Source: Parcubacteria group bacterium M6-OD1-3
GTDB lineage: Bacteria; Patescibacteriota; Minisyncoccia; Moranbacterales; UBA9337
Assembly (NCBI GenBank): GCA_003056165.1
Contig: LSNR01000011.1
Coordinates: forward strand, 1-40,215
Direction: 5' to 3'
Length of the DNA: 40,215 nt
The translations under genes and the position numbers were made by a program. Under the pieces are notes generated by a model, which was not told the DNA's origin, did no database searches, and was given only the letters and a program-made list of their open reading frames with translations. The number at the start of each line of letters is the position of its first letter. Position 1 is the stretch's first letter. Shown here piece after piece: positions 7,823-16,401 of this stretch.

Positions 7823-8251
7823 TCACACCAATAAATTATTTTTAATTTCTATAATAATATTATGCATTTCAGTTAAGTTACCTGAAATCATTGAGCGAAC
7901 ATCTTTTATGGCAGTAGTTTTGTCAAATTTATCAGTAAAACTTTTTAACTCTTCATAGTTCTTTTTTAAATAATTACTACCGCTTAATTTTTTTCCGAAC
8001 TTTTCACAAGTACTATCTAATAAAAGTAATCCTAAGTTTATTGCCATTAGCGTATCTTTAAAACATAACGACAAATCATTGTCAGTTTTTTCTTCACACT
8101 GCTTAATTCTATTCAAAACGCCCGATATTTTCGTTGTTTCTAATAAAAAATCCAATTGCTCACCAATTTTTTGTTCAAATAAATTATCTTCTTTTTTGCT
8201 ATCTGATTGTTCAATTAAATTATCTTTGATCGAATCAACTGGTTTTTCCAT
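7823..8251 (-). CDS. Hypothetical helical protein
   Basis: A 142-residue protein that I do not recognise. It is acidic to neutral, predicted almost entirely helical, with amphipathic stretches and no signal peptide or membrane segment. The N-terminal 35 residues are polar and Lys/Asp/Glu-rich. Three cysteines (in KQCEEK, LCFKD and STCEKF) are scattered and do not form a metal motif. It stands between raiA (52 bases upstream) and the GH1 gene (18 bases downstream) on the same strand, and is probably transcribed with both. No function is assigned. Confidence 0.6.
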   Translation of the reverse strand: MEKPVDSIKDNLIEQSDSKKEDNLFEQKIGEQLDFLLETTKISGVLNRIKQCEEKTDNDLSLCFKDTLMAINLGLLLLDSTCEKFGKKLSGSNYLKKNYEELKSFTDKFDKTTAIKDVRSMISGNLTEMHNIIIEIKNNLLV

Positions 8252-8303
8252 AATATTATAATCATATTACTTCAATAAAAAATTTATAAATATCAACTAT
8301 CCA

Positions 8304-8654
8304 TTAAAACCTAGCATCCTTATCTATAGATATCTTTTTCTTTATTGACCTGGCTCCACGAATAATTTTTGTCCAAACCTTATCTTTTCTTCTACTAATT
8401 TGAGTTTTTAATTCATCGACAACAATATCAATAGAGCCTTCGATACTATCAGAAATTTCTTCCGCTCTAAATTTATTTTTTGGAACAGTTATCATAACCT
8501 CCACTCGAAATTTCCCCCGCTTATCTTTCCCAACTTCTATTTCTGTTTTAATAATTTTATCCAATATTTTATTAACGGCAGTGAGACGCTTTTCAATATA
8601 GTCTCTAGTTTTCTCATCTACTTTAACATTTTTAAATAGATATTTTATGTTCAT
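8304..8654 (-). CDS. raiA: Ribosome hibernation-promoting factor, short form (HPF/YfiA)
   Basis: Binds the 30S decoding region and silences ribosomes in slow growth. The 116 residues show the beta-alpha-beta-beta-beta-alpha pattern of the S30AE domain: NIKYLFKNVKVDEKTRDYIEKRL, then VEVGKDKRGKFRVEVMITVPKNKFRAEE, and the second helix SIEGSIDIVVDELKTQISRRKDK. The C-terminal dimerisation domain of long HPF is absent, so this is the short type. The tail is Lys/Arg-rich. A promoter at 8749-8776 lies about 95 bases upstream, giving it a leader independent of murB. Confidence 0.88.
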   Translation of the reverse strand: MNIKYLFKNVKVDEKTRDYIEKRLTAVNKILDKIIKTEIEVGKDKRGKFRVEVMITVPKNKFRAEEISDSIEGSIDIVVDELKTQISRRKDKVWTKIIRGARSIKKKISIDKDARF

Positions 8655-8748
8655 AATATTACTTATCAGTTAAATGTAAAAAATGCTTTTTAAAATTTAA
8701 CTAAAACAAATTAAAGCAAATTAATTTTAAACTTCCTCCTCACACATT

Positions 8749-8776
8749 ATTATACAACATTTAAGAATGATAACAA
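8749..8776 (-). promoter_or_regulatory. Sigma-70 type promoter for raiA
   Basis: Minus strand: -35 TTGTTA (8771-8776), 16-base spacer, -10 TATAAT (8749-8754, perfect). It sits just after the murB stop. The leader also holds an unused GAGGAGG stretch not followed by a usable start codon. Confidence 0.6.
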
Positions 8777-8781
8777 CCGGT

Positions 8782-9759
8782 TTAAAATCCTACCATTTGA
8801 AGTTCTTCTTCCAGTTGCACACCATAGTTATCTCTAATTTTTTGTTTTATCAGACTAATTAAAATTATCACATCCTCAGCAGTAGCCTGACCAGTGTTAA
8901 TTATGAAATTACCGTGTTCTTCGCTTACTTTTGCTCCACCAATTTGTTTTCCCATTAAGCCGAACTGCTCAATCAAAAAGCCGATTGGAATTTTTCCATC
9001 CTCATTAACAACACCTCGTCGTCTAGCATTTTCTGCTATTTCAACATTATGCTTTTCAACAACTTCTATTTGTGCAGTATTTTTAAAAACACTACCAGCA
9101 CTGGGAAATTTCGGGTAACTGTTTTTTCTATGTTGTACACTTTTATCTATCAAATTCTGAATATAGTTAGGATCTTTTTCCTCAAATTTCAAAATTGCAC
9201 CCCAAATTAAATATTTCTCCTTCTTTTTAAAAATACTGTCCCGATAAACAAACTGACATTCTTCTCGATTAAATTTTTTAAATTCTTTTTTTTCCAAATC
9301 AAAAACTTTTACCGCTTCAATCGAATCACTCATCGCCACTCCAAAAGCACCTGCATTACCTTTAATAGAACCACCAACCGTCGCACGAGGAATTCCCACC
9401 GACCATTCCAAACCACTTAAATTTTTTTTCGCCAATTCCAACGCCAATCCCGCCAATCCGGCACCAGCACCACAAAATACTTCAATATTTTCACCGCTTT
9501 TCGCTTTATTCAAATCATTTAAAATTTCATACCCACCATTTTGTATTTTCAAAACCAATCCAGCAAAACCTCTATCACTAACAAGCAAGTTTGAACCTCC
9601 GCCTAAAAAAAATATTTTTTGATTATTATCTTTTGCCCAAACCAATGATTCCATCAAATCATTTTCATTTTTAATCTCCACAAAAAATTTTGCCGGTCCG
9701 CCAATTCTAAAAGTAGTATATGGAGCCAAAGATATATTTTTTTGAATATCAATATTCAT
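8782..9759 (-). CDS. murB: UDP-N-acetylenolpyruvoylglucosamine reductase
   Basis: FAD- and NADPH-dependent enzyme that reduces UDP-GlcNAc-enolpyruvate to UDP-MurNAc, the second committed step of peptidoglycan synthesis, in the cytoplasm. The 325 residues start APYTTFRIGGPAKFFVEI, with the FAD-binding block FLGGGSNLLVSDRGFAGLVL and GVPRATVGGSI-type GIPRATVGGSIKGNAGA. The catalytic Ser lies in KFPSAGSVFKN and the Glu-containing segment VSEEHGNFIINTGQATAEDV follows, typical of type II MurB. It is the last gene of the scp-mur cluster, 14 bases after the preceding hypothetical. It works with MurC, MurG and the DD-carboxypeptidase encoded upstream. Confidence 0.95.
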   Translation of the reverse strand: MNIDIQKNISLAPYTTFRIGGPAKFFVEIKNENDLMESLVWAKDNNQKIFFLGGGSNLLVSDRGFAGLVLKIQNGGYEILNDLNKAKSGENIEVFCGAGAGLAGLALELAKKNLSGLEWSVGIPRATVGGSIKGNAGAFGVAMSDSIEAVKVFDLEKKEFKKFNREECQFVYRDSIFKKKEKYLIWGAILKFEEKDPNYIQNLIDKSVQHRKNSYPKFPSAGSVFKNTAQIEVVEKHNVEIAENARRRGVVNEDGKIPIGFLIEQFGLMGKQIGGAKVSEEHGNFIINTGQATAEDVIILISLIKQKIRDNYGVQLEEELQMVGF

Positions 9760-9773
9760 TTGTCTTTTGCAAT

Positions 9774-10067
9774 TTATTCTTGTTCTGCCGGTTTTTGTTT
9801 ACTCCTCGATTCACTGATCAAACAAATATTTCTAAATATAATTTGTTTACCATCATCAGTAGTTTTAGCATTCTCAGTTATACCAAAAGAATAAGTATTG
9901 CCCACGGTAATTCCCAGTTTCTGAAAATCAGTTTGCGCCCTACTTGGTTGACCATCTCTTTTTGTTTGAAAAAAAGAATAATAAGTTCCTCCCGCCTTGA
10001 TTACAATTCGACCGTTGTCAGATTTCACTTCTTCCACGGTCAAATCCACAAATTTAATATCACCCAT
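9774..10067 (-). CDS. Hypothetical small beta-rich protein
   Basis: A 97-residue protein that I cannot place. It is mostly beta-strand-like (FVDLTVEEVKSDNGRIVIKAGGTYYSFFQTK), followed by a Gly/Thr-rich middle and a charged tail ending in KPAEQE. The pattern could be a small OB-like fold, but no diagnostic motif is present, so this is only a guess. It has its own extended -10 promoter upstream (10131-10139) and lies 14 bases before murB, so it may be co-transcribed with it. No signal peptide or membrane segment. Confidence 0.6.
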   Translation of the reverse strand: MGDIKFVDLTVEEVKSDNGRIVIKAGGTYYSFFQTKRDGQPSRAQTDFQKLGITVGNTYSFGITENAKTTDDGKQIIFRNICLISESRSKQKPAEQE

Positions 10068-10130
10068 AGTTTTTTTTAAAAATTATTATTTATTTTATTA
10101 TTTTATTAAACTCTTGTTTTGTCCAGACTA

Positions 10131-10139
10131 ATTATAGCA
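10131..10139 (-). promoter_or_regulatory. Extended -10 promoter before the small hypothetical and murB
   Basis: Minus strand TGC followed by a perfect TATAAT (10131-10136) with no obvious -35 box. It lies about 65 bases before the hypothetical gene start and just after murC, so the last two genes of the cluster may be transcribed separately as well. Confidence 0.5.
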
Positions 10140-10219
10140 CAATTTTTTATAAATTGGAAAAATAAAACAACAGTTTTTCCATCAATTGATAAACAAGCAA
10201 TTTCACTATTGTTAAAGAA

Positions 10220-11614
10220 TTATTTTCCCGCCAATTTATGTGTTACTCGCCAAACATCACCAGCACCGAGGGAAATTATTATATCATCTTTACCGATTTT
10301 GTCTTGCAAAAAGTTTATAGTCTCTTCTATGGTTGGAATATATTCAGCCTTGTTTTTGTTGATAGAATATTTATTAATTTTGTCCACCAAGTCTTGCGAA
10401 CTAACCTTACCGGAGTTTTCCCGCACACTTCCATAAATATCCAACACAAAAACTTTGGTACAGTCATCAAAGCTTTGCGCAAAATCTTCCAGCAAAGCTT
10501 CTGTTCGAGTAAAAGAATGCGGATGAAAAATTGCGATAATTTTTTTGTCCGAATAAATTTTTAGAACTGTTTTTAAAGTTGTTTTTATTTCTTCAGGATG
10601 ATGCGCGTAATCATCAATCAAAATTGCTCCATTCTTTTCTCCGATATATTCAAAACGACGAACCATCCCGGAAAAATCAGCCAAAGCTTTTTTAACATTT
10701 TCCATATCCAATCCCAACTTATGGCAAAAAGTAATGACCGCCGTAGCATTTAAAGCATTGTGCTTCCCCACTAACTGAGTTGTAAATTCTCCCAATAAAT
10801 TATTTCTGTGCAAAACTTCAAATATTTGTTGCGGTTTTTTTGTAGATTTTTTTAATTTAATTTTCAAATTATCAATCAAAAAATCGCTGTCCTCCGTAAA
10901 ACCGTAACTCATTTTTTGACAACCGACACCATCAGCAATTTCAACCACATCGCGGCTATCATTGCAATAAATCAAAAATCCGTGTTGGGGAATTTTTTTT
11001 ACAAAATCCACAAAAGCTTTTTTATAATCGGCAAAAGTTTTGTAAAAATCTGGATGATCATAATCAAGACTAGTTAAAATAACTGACCACGGATTGTAAT
11101 GTTTTAATTTATTTTGATATTCATCAGCTTCAATTACAAAATAATCACCTCTACCTGTTAAACTGTTTCCTTGCCAATCAATCACCTTACTTCCAACAAT
11201 CGCGCTTGGTTTTAAATCCAATTCATTCAAAACAAATGCCAACATTGCCGTCGTAGTTGTCTTTCCATGTGTCCCGCAAACCGCAATTCCAGTTTTTTGA
11301 TTAAACAATTCTGCCAATGCTTCCGGATAAGAAAACGTTTTTATTTTCTTTCTCCGTGCTTCCATAAATTCAAGGTTATTTTCTTTTATAGTAGTTGAAT
11401 AAACAACTTTAAAGATATCCCGAGAAATATTTTTCTTATCATAATTATCAAAAACTTTTATCCCCGCATGTGCCAAAACATCACCATAAAAATGATCGCC
11501 ATTATCCGAACCAGAAACGTCATAGCCTAAATTTTTATACATCAAAGCCAGCGCCGAAGTCCCCGCTCCTTCAATTCCGATAATATAAACTTTTTTACCT
11601 ACAATATCTTCCAT
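10220..11614 (-). CDS. murC: UDP-N-acetylmuramate--L-alanine ligase
   Basis: ATP-dependent ligase that adds L-alanine to UDP-MurNAc in the cytoplasm. The 464 residues have the N-terminal Rossmann-like domain (VYIIGIEGAGTSALALMYKNLGYDVSGSD), the Mur ligase P-loop GTHGKTTTTAML, the central-domain segment EADEYQNKLKHYNPWSVILTSLDYDHPDFY, and the C-terminal domain with LIDDYAHHPEEI and FHPHSFTRTE. Length is normal. The start motif reads IIGIEGAGTSA where many MurC have GIGGxGMSxLA, an acceptable variant. It follows murG by 39 bases. Confidence 0.95.
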   Translation of the reverse strand: MEDIVGKKVYIIGIEGAGTSALALMYKNLGYDVSGSDNGDHFYGDVLAHAGIKVFDNYDKKNISRDIFKVVYSTTIKENNLEFMEARRKKIKTFSYPEALAELFNQKTGIAVCGTHGKTTTTAMLAFVLNELDLKPSAIVGSKVIDWQGNSLTGRGDYFVIEADEYQNKLKHYNPWSVILTSLDYDHPDFYKTFADYKKAFVDFVKKIPQHGFLIYCNDSRDVVEIADGVGCQKMSYGFTEDSDFLIDNLKIKLKKSTKKPQQIFEVLHRNNLLGEFTTQLVGKHNALNATAVITFCHKLGLDMENVKKALADFSGMVRRFEYIGEKNGAILIDDYAHHPEEIKTTLKTVLKIYSDKKIIAIFHPHSFTRTEALLEDFAQSFDDCTKVFVLDIYGSVRENSGKVSSQDLVDKINKYSINKNKAEYIPTIEETINFLQDKIGKDDIIISLGAGDVWRVTHKLAGK

Positions 11615-11653
11615 ATTTTTTAACAGTAAAGTTCAAAATCACTATTACCGCAA

Positions 11654-12757
11654 TTAGTTAACTAACTCTAATAATCCTTTGGCGATTTTTTCAGAAGCAT
11701 CAGAATGATAAAATTTTGCAATATTGTTGCTAAGATTTTTTCGCAAATCTTCATCCTGAAATATTTTATTGATTTTTTGCAATAAAATATGTCGTCCTAA
11801 GTTTGATTCCTCTAAAACAATCGCTCCACCTTCTTCGGATAAAGCATAGGCGTTCATTTTTTGATGATTGTTTGCCGCCGTTGCCAAAGGAATTAGGATA
11901 GCTGGTTTTTTATTGGCGGCAATTTCCGAAATAGAGTTAGCTCCCGCTCGACTAATAACAATATCCGCTCCCGCAAAAGCATCTTTTAGGTCATCCAATT
12001 CTAAAAATGGCACAGGATAATATCCTCGTCTCCCTTCCTTTACTCCTGCTAATCGTGATTGATGGATTGCCGTTTTATAATTTTTTTCTCCAGTTTGATG
12101 AATTACTTGTGCAACTTTTAAAATCTCATCCAAAGCATTTGCGATAGCTTCGTTTATTTTTTGTGCACCCTGACTACCGCCCAAAACCAAAATTATTGGC
12201 CTCGACTCGGTCAAATTAAATTTTTGCAAGCAAGACTCTTTGCTACCCATAACAATATCTTCTCGCACTGGATTTCCAGTTAAAAATGTTTTGCTTTCTA
12301 CAAAATATCTTTTGGCACGCGGATAAGAAACGGCAATTCTTTTGGAAAATTTACCGACAATTCTATTGGCTATTCCTGGGATAGAATCAGATTCGTGAGT
12401 TAAGACTGGAATTCTGTAAATCCATGCCACAATTACTATTGGAACAGAAGCATATCCTCCTTTAGAAAAAATAACGTCTGGCATAAACCACAGCAAATGC
12501 CACAGTGATTGAACAATTCCAATTGGTATTTTAAAAACATCTACAATATTAGCAAAAGAAAAATATCGCCGAGCTTTTCCACTCATCACATATTTACTAT
12601 TAATGGTGTTTTCTTCCATGACTTTCTTCTCCAAATCTCCCTTTGGACCCAAATACAAAAAATCAGCCTGATTATCAGTCTCTCTTATTTTTTTTGCCAC
12701 GGCCACTAATGGAAAAATGTGTCCGCCTGTTCCGCCACCAATTAAAACTATGTGCAT
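11654..12757 (-). CDS. murG: UDP-N-acetylglucosamine--N-acetylmuramyl-(pentapeptide) pyrophosphoryl-undecaprenol GlcNAc transferase
   Basis: GT28 enzyme that converts lipid I to lipid II at the inner face of the membrane. The 367 residues begin MHIVLIGGGTGGHIFPLVAVAKKI, the family P-loop-like acceptor motif, with GGYASVPIVIVAWIYRIPVLTHESDSIPG in the N-terminal domain and the UDP-sugar binding domain VLGGSQGAQKINEAI, ADIVISRAGANSISEIAANKKPAILIPLATAANNHQ. Length and motifs are standard. It is placed between the DD-carboxypeptidase and murC, on the same strand. Confidence 0.95.
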   Translation of the reverse strand: MHIVLIGGGTGGHIFPLVAVAKKIRETDNQADFLYLGPKGDLEKKVMEENTINSKYVMSGKARRYFSFANIVDVFKIPIGIVQSLWHLLWFMPDVIFSKGGYASVPIVIVAWIYRIPVLTHESDSIPGIANRIVGKFSKRIAVSYPRAKRYFVESKTFLTGNPVREDIVMGSKESCLQKFNLTESRPIILVLGGSQGAQKINEAIANALDEILKVAQVIHQTGEKNYKTAIHQSRLAGVKEGRRGYYPVPFLELDDLKDAFAGADIVISRAGANSISEIAANKKPAILIPLATAANNHQKMNAYALSEEGGAIVLEESNLGRHILLQKINKIFQDEDLRKNLSNNIAKFYHSDASEKIAKGLLELVN

Positions 12758-12792
12758 AAAATTTGAGATATTAATAATTAATAATTATTTTT

Positions 12793-13839
12793 CTATTGCC
12801 ATTCATACGAGGCAAACGCCCATTCTATCATATTTCTAGCATCACGCCAACGATAAGGGTCATTCAAAACCACTGCAATAATTTTGTGCTTACCGGCTTT
12901 ATCAATGGCTGCCAACATTAATGATTTTCCTGCCAGTGGCGTAAATCCAGTTTTTGTTCCTAAACAATTCGGCATCTCTCCCAATAAACGATCGGTATTA
13001 AAAATAGTATGAGATCGCTTACCATCTATTGAATATATTTTTGTTCCCGGCGTTTTAAAAATATTCCAAATTGTTTTATATCTCATTGAATAAGCAGCAA
13101 TTCTCGCAACATCGTAAGCACTGGAATAACATTCATCTTCATGCCCGTCAATTTCCAATCCTGAAGGTGTACAAAAATGAGAATTTTTGAGACCCATTTC
13201 TTTAGCTCTTTTATTCATCATTTCAGCGAATTTTTTTTGTGACCCAGCGATATGTTTGCCTAAGGCTGTTGCCGAATCATTAGCGCTATTCATTAACATC
13301 GCCATCAATAAAGATCTTGCAGAAATTTTTTCACCAATTTTCAATCTATTACTGATACAATACCCTGATCGAGGACAACCAATTTTTGTCCCCTCGATAT
13401 AAACAGCTTCTCCATCAATAGTAACTACCTCTTTATCTAAATCTTTGATATTCTCCATAACCAAAATCGCCGTCATTAATTTAGTTAACGAGGCTATCTG
13501 TCTCTGTTTTTCTCCATTTTGATAATATAACAATGTTCCAGATTCAGCATCTAAAATAACCGCAGCGTGTGCATTAGGGATAACCAAATTTGAAGCATTT
13601 TTCTTTTTTATCGGTTTATAAACTGGCACAGGGAAACTGTATTTTGAGACCATATTTTCTTTTTCAATACTTCTATTATCATAGTCTCCTTTGACAGCGG
13701 AATTCTCTGAAAAAATTTTCCCATTATTCTTCGCGTCATCTTGTCCAAAAGAAAAATTATGTCCGTAAAAAACAAAAATACAAACTATTGCCACCAAAAA
13801 TACGACTGCAATTTTAATCGTCGCTTTTCTTCTTCTCAT
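12793..13839 (-). CDS. D-alanyl-D-alanine carboxypeptidase (PBP5/DacA-like, S11 family)
   Basis: Membrane-anchored or secreted serine peptidase that trims the terminal D-Ala of peptidoglycan stem peptides. All three active-site motifs are present: S-x-x-K in IASLTKLMTA, S-x-N in MNSANDSATALGKHIAG, and KTG in LGTKTGFTPLAGK. An N-terminal hydrophobic segment (IAVVFLVAIVCIFVFYG) follows a RRRK patch, i.e. signal anchor. The frame is open to an ATG at 13908, but that start would overlap scpB by 62 bases; the ATG at 13837-13839, 7 bases after the scpB stop, places the basic patch directly at the N-terminus and is preferred. No SD supports any of the candidate starts. The C-terminal beta domain of E. 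coli PBP5 appears to be absent. Confidence 0.88.
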   Translation of the reverse strand: MRRRKATIKIAVVFLVAIVCIFVFYGHNFSFGQDDAKNNGKIFSENSAVKGDYDNRSIEKENMVSKYSFPVPVYKPIKKKNASNLVIPNAHAAVILDAESGTLLYYQNGEKQRQIASLTKLMTAILVMENIKDLDKEVVTIDGEAVYIEGTKIGCPRSGYCISNRLKIGEKISARSLLMAMLMNSANDSATALGKHIAGSQKKFAEMMNKRAKEMGLKNSHFCTPSGLEIDGHEDECYSSAYDVARIAAYSMRYKTIWNIFKTPGTKIYSIDGKRSHTIFNTDRLLGEMPNCLGTKTGFTPLAGKSLMLAAIDKAGKHKIIAVVLNDPYRWRDARNMIEWAFASYEWQ

Positions 13840-13846
13840 TCCGATT

Positions 13847-14404
13847 TTATTTTTCCGAATGGATGTTGATGATTGATTCAACTCGTTCATCGGTTGAAAG
13901 TTTTTCATAATCAGGCAATTCTTTTATATTATTTATACCTATTTTCTTTAAAAATTCAAATGATATTTCGTAAAAATAACTTCGTTGATTTGTGCTTTTC
14001 GTTTTTTTAATTATCAATCCTTGCATTAATAAATTTCGTAAAATAAAACTGGAATTAACACCTCGTATCGCATCAATTTCCGGCCTACTAATCGGACCGC
14101 GGTAAGCAACAATCGCCAAAGCCTCCAGAGCAGTTTTACTTAAAGAATTTTGCAGATCCTTCTTAATCATTTTTTCGATATAATCGGCATTGTCGGGATT
14201 TGTCACCATCTGTATTTTAGCATCTTTTTCAATAATAGTTAAACCTCGCTTATTTTGGGCATAATCCTCAACAATATCCGCAACAATCTTTTCAATTTCC
14301 TGTTTATTAACTTTTATATTTTTTGCCAGCTGAATAATACTGACTGGACTGCCCTTTATAAACAATGTGCTTTCTATAATAGATTTTATTCTTTCTTTTT
14401 TCAT
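13847..14404 (-). CDS. scpB: Segregation and condensation protein B
   Basis: Winged-helix kleisin partner of the SMC-ScpAB condensin that organises and segregates the chromosome. The 185 residues contain two tandem winged-helix domains; recognised are ESTLFIKGSPVSIIQLAKNI near the start, LSKTALEALAIVAYRGPISRPEIDAIRGVNSSFILRNLLMQGLI (the family's best block) and the end RSYFYEISFEFLKKIGINNIKELPDY. Length is normal for ScpB. It lies 34 bases after scpA on the same strand; no smc gene is in the window. Confidence 0.93.
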   Translation of the reverse strand: MKKERIKSIIESTLFIKGSPVSIIQLAKNIKVNKQEIEKIVADIVEDYAQNKRGLTIIEKDAKIQMVTNPDNADYIEKMIKKDLQNSLSKTALEALAIVAYRGPISRPEIDAIRGVNSSFILRNLLMQGLIIKKTKSTNQRSYFYEISFEFLKKIGINNIKELPDYEKLSTDERVESIINIHSEK

Positions 14405-14438
14405 TTTATTGATAAATTTAGATTTAGAGTTTATATAA

Positions 14439-15143
14439 TTAATCTTGCCTCTCCTTCAGTGTGATATCATAAAACATTTCTTGTTGTTCCACTATTATTA
14501 CTTTTTGCTTGACCATTTCTAACATTGCTAAAAAGGAAACTATTACATCCACCCGACTCGTTTCTTCTCCAACCAGCTTATTAAAAGATGTTTCCGCCTT
14601 TTTTTTCAAAATATCCCGCAAAACATTAATTCTCTCCTTCAAAGAAATAATCTTTTTAACTCGCTCTTCATCCAGTTTTTCCATAACGGGAACCTCAGAC
14701 AAAACATTTTCATAAATATTTCTTAATTCTTTGACACCAATATTTTTCGGCGGATTAAATATCGGCTCCTTACCGTAAAAACTTTCTCTGGAAAATGAGC
14801 GTTTTTTATTCTCAATCATTGCACCCAAGTCAATTGCTATATCTTTGAATTTTTTATACTCGGCAATCTGTTTCGCCAAATCCACAATTTCCTCTTCCTC
14901 ATCATTATCCAGAACCAATAATGGCAATAATGATTTCGATTTTATCAAAATCAATTTTGACGCTACTGTTAAAAACTCCGCCAAATTCGCCAAGTCAATT
15001 TCTTTTTTGTTTTCCAAATAGTTTAAATATTGATTTGCCACCTGTGCCAAACTGATGTTAGTTATATCCAGCTTTTCTTTGCCAATTAACTCCAATAACA
15101 AATCCAACGGACCCTCAAATTGTTCCAATTTTACATTATACAT
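14439..15143 (-). CDS. scpA: Segregation and condensation protein A
   Basis: Kleisin subunit that closes the SMC ring. The 234 residues start with the family block VKLEQFEGPLDLLLELIGKEKLDITNISLAQVANQYLNYLE, then DLANLAEFLTVASKLILIKSKSLLPL and a Glu-rich linker (DNDEEEEIVDLAKQIAEYKKFK). The C-terminal winged helix ends VIVSFLAMLEMVKQKVIIVEQQEMFYDITL. It is the first gene of the scp-dac-mur cluster and has a promoter candidate 26-55 bases upstream. Confidence 0.93.
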   Translation of the reverse strand: MYNVKLEQFEGPLDLLLELIGKEKLDITNISLAQVANQYLNYLENKKEIDLANLAEFLTVASKLILIKSKSLLPLLVLDNDEEEEIVDLAKQIAEYKKFKDIAIDLGAMIENKKRSFSRESFYGKEPIFNPPKNIGVKELRNIYENVLSEVPVMEKLDEERVKKIISLKERINVLRDILKKKAETSFNKLVGEETSRVDVIVSFLAMLEMVKQKVIIVEQQEMFYDITLKERQD

Positions 15144-15168
15144 ATCAATTTATATATCAACCGTACTA

Positions 15169-15197
15169 ATATTACTATTTTTTTCAGAAAATGGCAA
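15169..15197 (-). promoter_or_regulatory. Promoter for the scpA-scpB-dac-mur cluster
   Basis: Minus strand: -35 TTGCCA (15192-15197), 17-base spacer, -10 TAATAT (15169-15174). The -10 is weaker than consensus. It lies between the pyrophosphatase terminator and scpA. Confidence 0.5.
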
Positions 15198-15235
15198 TTA
15201 AACGCACCTACATTCTACTCCCAATCTTAATCTAG

Positions 15236-15266
15236 AAAAAAAACACGCTAACCATAAGTTGCGCAT
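15236..15266 (-). terminator. Intrinsic terminator after the pyrophosphatase gene
   Basis: On the minus strand ATGCGCAAC pairs with GTT(A)GCGTGT, nine pairs with one bulge and two G-U pairs, and is followed by eight T (15236-15243). It lies about 20 bases after the stop. Confidence 0.65.
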
Positions 15267-15284
15267 TTTTTCAGTGAATTGTTA

Positions 15285-16211
15285 TTATTGTTGCTTGAAA
15301 TGTTTTTCAAAAGTCGGAACAATTTGTTTTTTTCGCGAAACTAATTTATCAACGAATAATGTTCCCTCTTGTTCTTCCGCTTTAAATAATTTTGTAAATA
15401 ATTCATTTTCTTCATTTCCCGAACAAAGCGTCCAACTTTTCTCTTCCAAAATATCAATTACCACAAAAAATACTCCCATTAAATTATCCGTTTTTTTAAT
15501 TTCTTTCAATTTTTCCAAAATTTCATCTTTTTTATCCAAAGCAAAGTTTTTATTGGTCGTTTCCATAACACCAATGCCATAATCATCCCCATCGAAATTG
15601 AAAATTTTGTAATCCAATTTAATCAATTTTTCTGTGCTAATATCGCCAAGGTCACTTTTGGCATTAAACATTTCCAGACTGAATTTTTCCAAGTCAGAAA
15701 TTTTGGCTATTTCATTTAATTTCTCAACCAACTTCTTGTCAATTGCTGTTGTAGTCGGCGAACGAAAAAATAAAGTGTCCGAAATTATTCCCGCTATCAG
15801 AATAGACGCTATGACTTGTGATATTTCAACGACTTCATTAAAATATTTTTCCGCAATGATTGAACAAGAAGACCCTAGTGGTTTAATATAAATTGAAATT
15901 GGTTTATCAGTTTCCAATTTAATTTTATGATGATCAATAATTTCCACGATATCTAAATCGTTAATATTATCAATACTTTGCTTTTCTTCATTATGATCAA
16001 GCAAAATTATTTCTGCTCCTTGAGGCAATTCGGAAATTTGTTTCGGAGCTTGGACGCCAAATTCATCCAATATAAATTGTGTTTCTTTGTTTAATTCTCC
16101 TAAAGCAAATGCCTGAGCTTCTGTGTTTTGCTTAATTAAAAAGTTTTGATAAGCAATTGCACTACAAATCGTATCCGTATCTGGATTTTTATGACCAATG
16201 ATGTGTTTCAT
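15285..16211 (-). CDS. ppaC: Manganese-dependent inorganic pyrophosphatase (family II, DHH)
   Basis: Hydrolyses pyrophosphate in the cytoplasm, pulling biosynthetic reactions forward. The 308 residues carry the family II metal-ligand motifs GHKNPDTDT (6-14), LLDHNE and IIDHHKI (the DHH motif), a C-terminal DHHA2-type domain, and the basic SRKKQIVP motif near the end that binds substrate in this family. Length matches the standard 310 residues with no CBS insertion. The start follows immediately on the duplicated tRNA-Ala downstream segment: the 51-bp repeat begins one base inside the gene's start codon region, so the start and the repeat overlap by two bases (16210-16211). Confidence 0.93.
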   Translation of the reverse strand: MKHIIGHKNPDTDTICSAIAYQNFLIKQNTEAQAFALGELNKETQFILDEFGVQAPKQISELPQGAEIILLDHNEEKQSIDNINDLDIVEIIDHHKIKLETDKPISIYIKPLGSSCSIIAEKYFNEVVEISQVIASILIAGIISDTLFFRSPTTTAIDKKLVEKLNEIAKISDLEKFSLEMFNAKSDLGDISTEKLIKLDYKIFNFDGDDYGIGVMETTNKNFALDKKDEILEKLKEIKKTDNLMGVFFVVIDILEEKSWTLCSGNEENELFTKLFKAEEQEGTLFVDKLVSRKKQIVPTFEKHFKQQ

Positions 16212-16260
16212 AATTTATGAATAATTATTTAGTATCACTTTTGTGGACCAGACAGGACTT
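16210..16260. repeat. 51-bp direct repeat, copy 1 (contains tRNA-Ala 3' end)
   Basis: Identical over 51 bp to 16351-16401. The last 17 bases before 16401 in the other copy belong to the tRNA-Ala gene (T-arm and acceptor 3' part); this copy therefore carries a truncated tRNA 3' end with no gene attached. Period 141 bp. Confidence 0.9.
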
Positions 16261-16318
16261 CTCCTCACTCCGACTCGGAGCCTGGGTACTCGCGCCTGCT
16301 CGCACCCTTCAAGTCCTT
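16253..16318. other. G+C-rich insert bounded by a short inverted repeat
   Basis: A segment rich in G+C in an AT-rich surround, framed by AGGACTT (16254-16260) and AAGTCCT (16311-16317). Inside lies a perfect CTCCGA-C-TCGGAG dyad (16267-16279) and a GCGCCTGCTCGC stretch. Neither a tRNA fold nor an open frame is seen. It sits exactly where the tRNA-Ala copy breaks off. Confidence 0.5.
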
Positions 16319-16350
16319 AATAATAACACTGAGAGTTTTCTTTTTAAATT

Positions 16351-16401
16351 ATAATTTATGAATAATTATTTAGTATCACTTTTGTGGACCAGACAGGACT
16401 T
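16351..16401. repeat. 51-bp direct repeat, copy 2 (overlaps tRNA-Ala 3' end)
   Basis: Second copy of the repeat at 16210-16260. It spans the downstream flank and the final 17 bases of the intact tRNA-Ala gene. Confidence 0.9.

Noticed and set aside
8725-8745. GAGGAGG motif in the raiA leader as a ribosome binding site of a small gene
   Set aside because: Only TTG-CTT-TAA follows at a usable distance, so no coding region can be supported.
16210-16401. Intact integrative element at tRNA-Ala
   Set aside because: Only 90 bp lie between the repeats and no integrase or cargo gene is present; at most a scar.
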